The notes below the pieces were generated by a model that worked only from the letters and a program-made list of their open reading frames with translations, was not told the DNA's origin and ran no database searches. The position numbers were made by a program, and so were the translations under genes. From the NCBI GenBank assembly GCA_902798545.1, contig CADBWQ010000022.1, forward strand, positions 1-44,636: a DNA stretch of 44,636 nt. Direction: 5' to 3'. The stretch comes from Oscillospiraceae bacterium. GTDB taxonomy: Bacteria; Bacillota; Clostridia; Oscillospirales; Oscillospiraceae. Below, in pieces: positions 44,330 through 44,636 of the stretch; the stretch's first letter is position 1, and each line of letters opens with the position of its first letter.

Positions 44330-44636
44330 TCAGGCAAATAGCTTCATGATGCCGGGGATGATGGTCTTCTGGAATGCGGAAACCGTCATGATCAGCACGA
44401 AGACATAGCTGATCGTCATGCAGATGCGCAGCGCCGTAGGAGCCTTATAGCCCTCGTTGACGTCCTTGCGCCAGATGAGCAGCAAAACGAACAGGCCGCC
44501 CACCGGAGTGGCGATAGAGGTCGCGATGTTCGCGATCAGGATCAGCTGGGTGGGAGATCCATTGAAGCTGTAGCAGATAACCATTGCAAATGCAAGGCAG
44601 GCCAGGCAGCCGTAACGGATGAACTTGCTCTCGAGA
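44330..44636 (-). CDS. Nramp-family divalent metal transporter, C-terminal part
   Basis: The gene runs off the right edge; about 102 C-terminal residues are visible, starting with LESKFIRYGCLACLAFAMVI at the edge. PTQLILIANIATSIATPVGG and LLLIWRKDVNEGYKAP match the last helices of Nramp/MntH-like proton-coupled Mn/Fe transporters. The metal-binding DPGN motif would lie outside the window, so metal choice cannot be judged. A strong terminator follows. Confidence 0.75.
   Translation of the reverse strand, partial: LESKFIRYGCLACLAFAMVICYSFNGSPTQLILIANIATSIATPVGGLFVLLLIWRKDVNEGYKAPTALRICMTISYVFVLIMTVSAFQKTIIPGIMKLFA

Overview
The window looks like a chromosomal segment of an anaerobic, probably gut-associated Clostridia-type Bacillota, perhaps Oscillospirales. 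This rests on strong AGGAGG-type ribosome sites, sigma-A promoters (TTGACA/TATAAT), secreted proteins starting MKK...LAVAMLVSL..TAFA, a split cobalamin methionine synthase, LuxS, TRAP and ABC importers, and GC-rich third codon positions. The species cannot be fixed from the sequence alone. No rRNA, tRNA, CRISPR array or intact mobile element was seen.

Layout. 1-3600: a SAM methyltransferase, a decayed ORF6N-type phage gene, and an ECF sigma/anti-sigma pair with an ECF-like promoter; two 74-bp structured direct repeats bracket the last three genes. 3630-9570: an arabinoside-use operon (solute-binding protein, two permeases, GH51 arabinofuranosidase) divergent from a LacI regulator, with twin operators over the operon promoter. 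9660-13544: a Na/phosphate symporter with a PhoU-like tail, divergent from a PhoP/PhoR-type two-component system, with Pho-box-like repeats between. 13631-15939: a C69 dipeptidase and a small membrane protein. 16071-21301: two divergent operons, one with a large Fe-S/flavin oxidoreductase and hypA, the other with a TetR regulator and two tandem hypB genes; no nickel enzyme is encoded nearby. 21355-27519: an FbpABC-like ABC importer led by a secreted thioredoxin-like protein, with an oversized fused permease. 27682-32472: a methionine operon (activation protein, MetH lacking its activation domain, homocysteine methyltransferase/MTHFR fusion). 32679-38411: a TVP38-like membrane protein, MOSC protein, phosphopantetheinyl transferase, P1 peptidase, LuxS, GNAT, a 54-residue Cys-rich protein, TfoX-like protein and a P-loop kinase. 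38641-44636: an ECF S component, a GntR/FCD regulator, a dctM-dctQ-dctP-oxidoreductase operon with a FadR-type operator, and the 3' end of an Nramp-type transporter.

Common themes. In all three importer operons a strong hairpin follows the binding-protein gene and precedes the membrane genes, as expected if binding protein is made in excess. All three binding proteins and the redoxin have signal peptidase I-type signals and no lipobox cysteine. The most interesting unit is the hypA/oxidoreductase and tetR/hypB/hypB pair of divergent operons: a nickel-insertion module with duplicated GTPase, its own redox protein and a palindromic operator, but no visible client enzyme.
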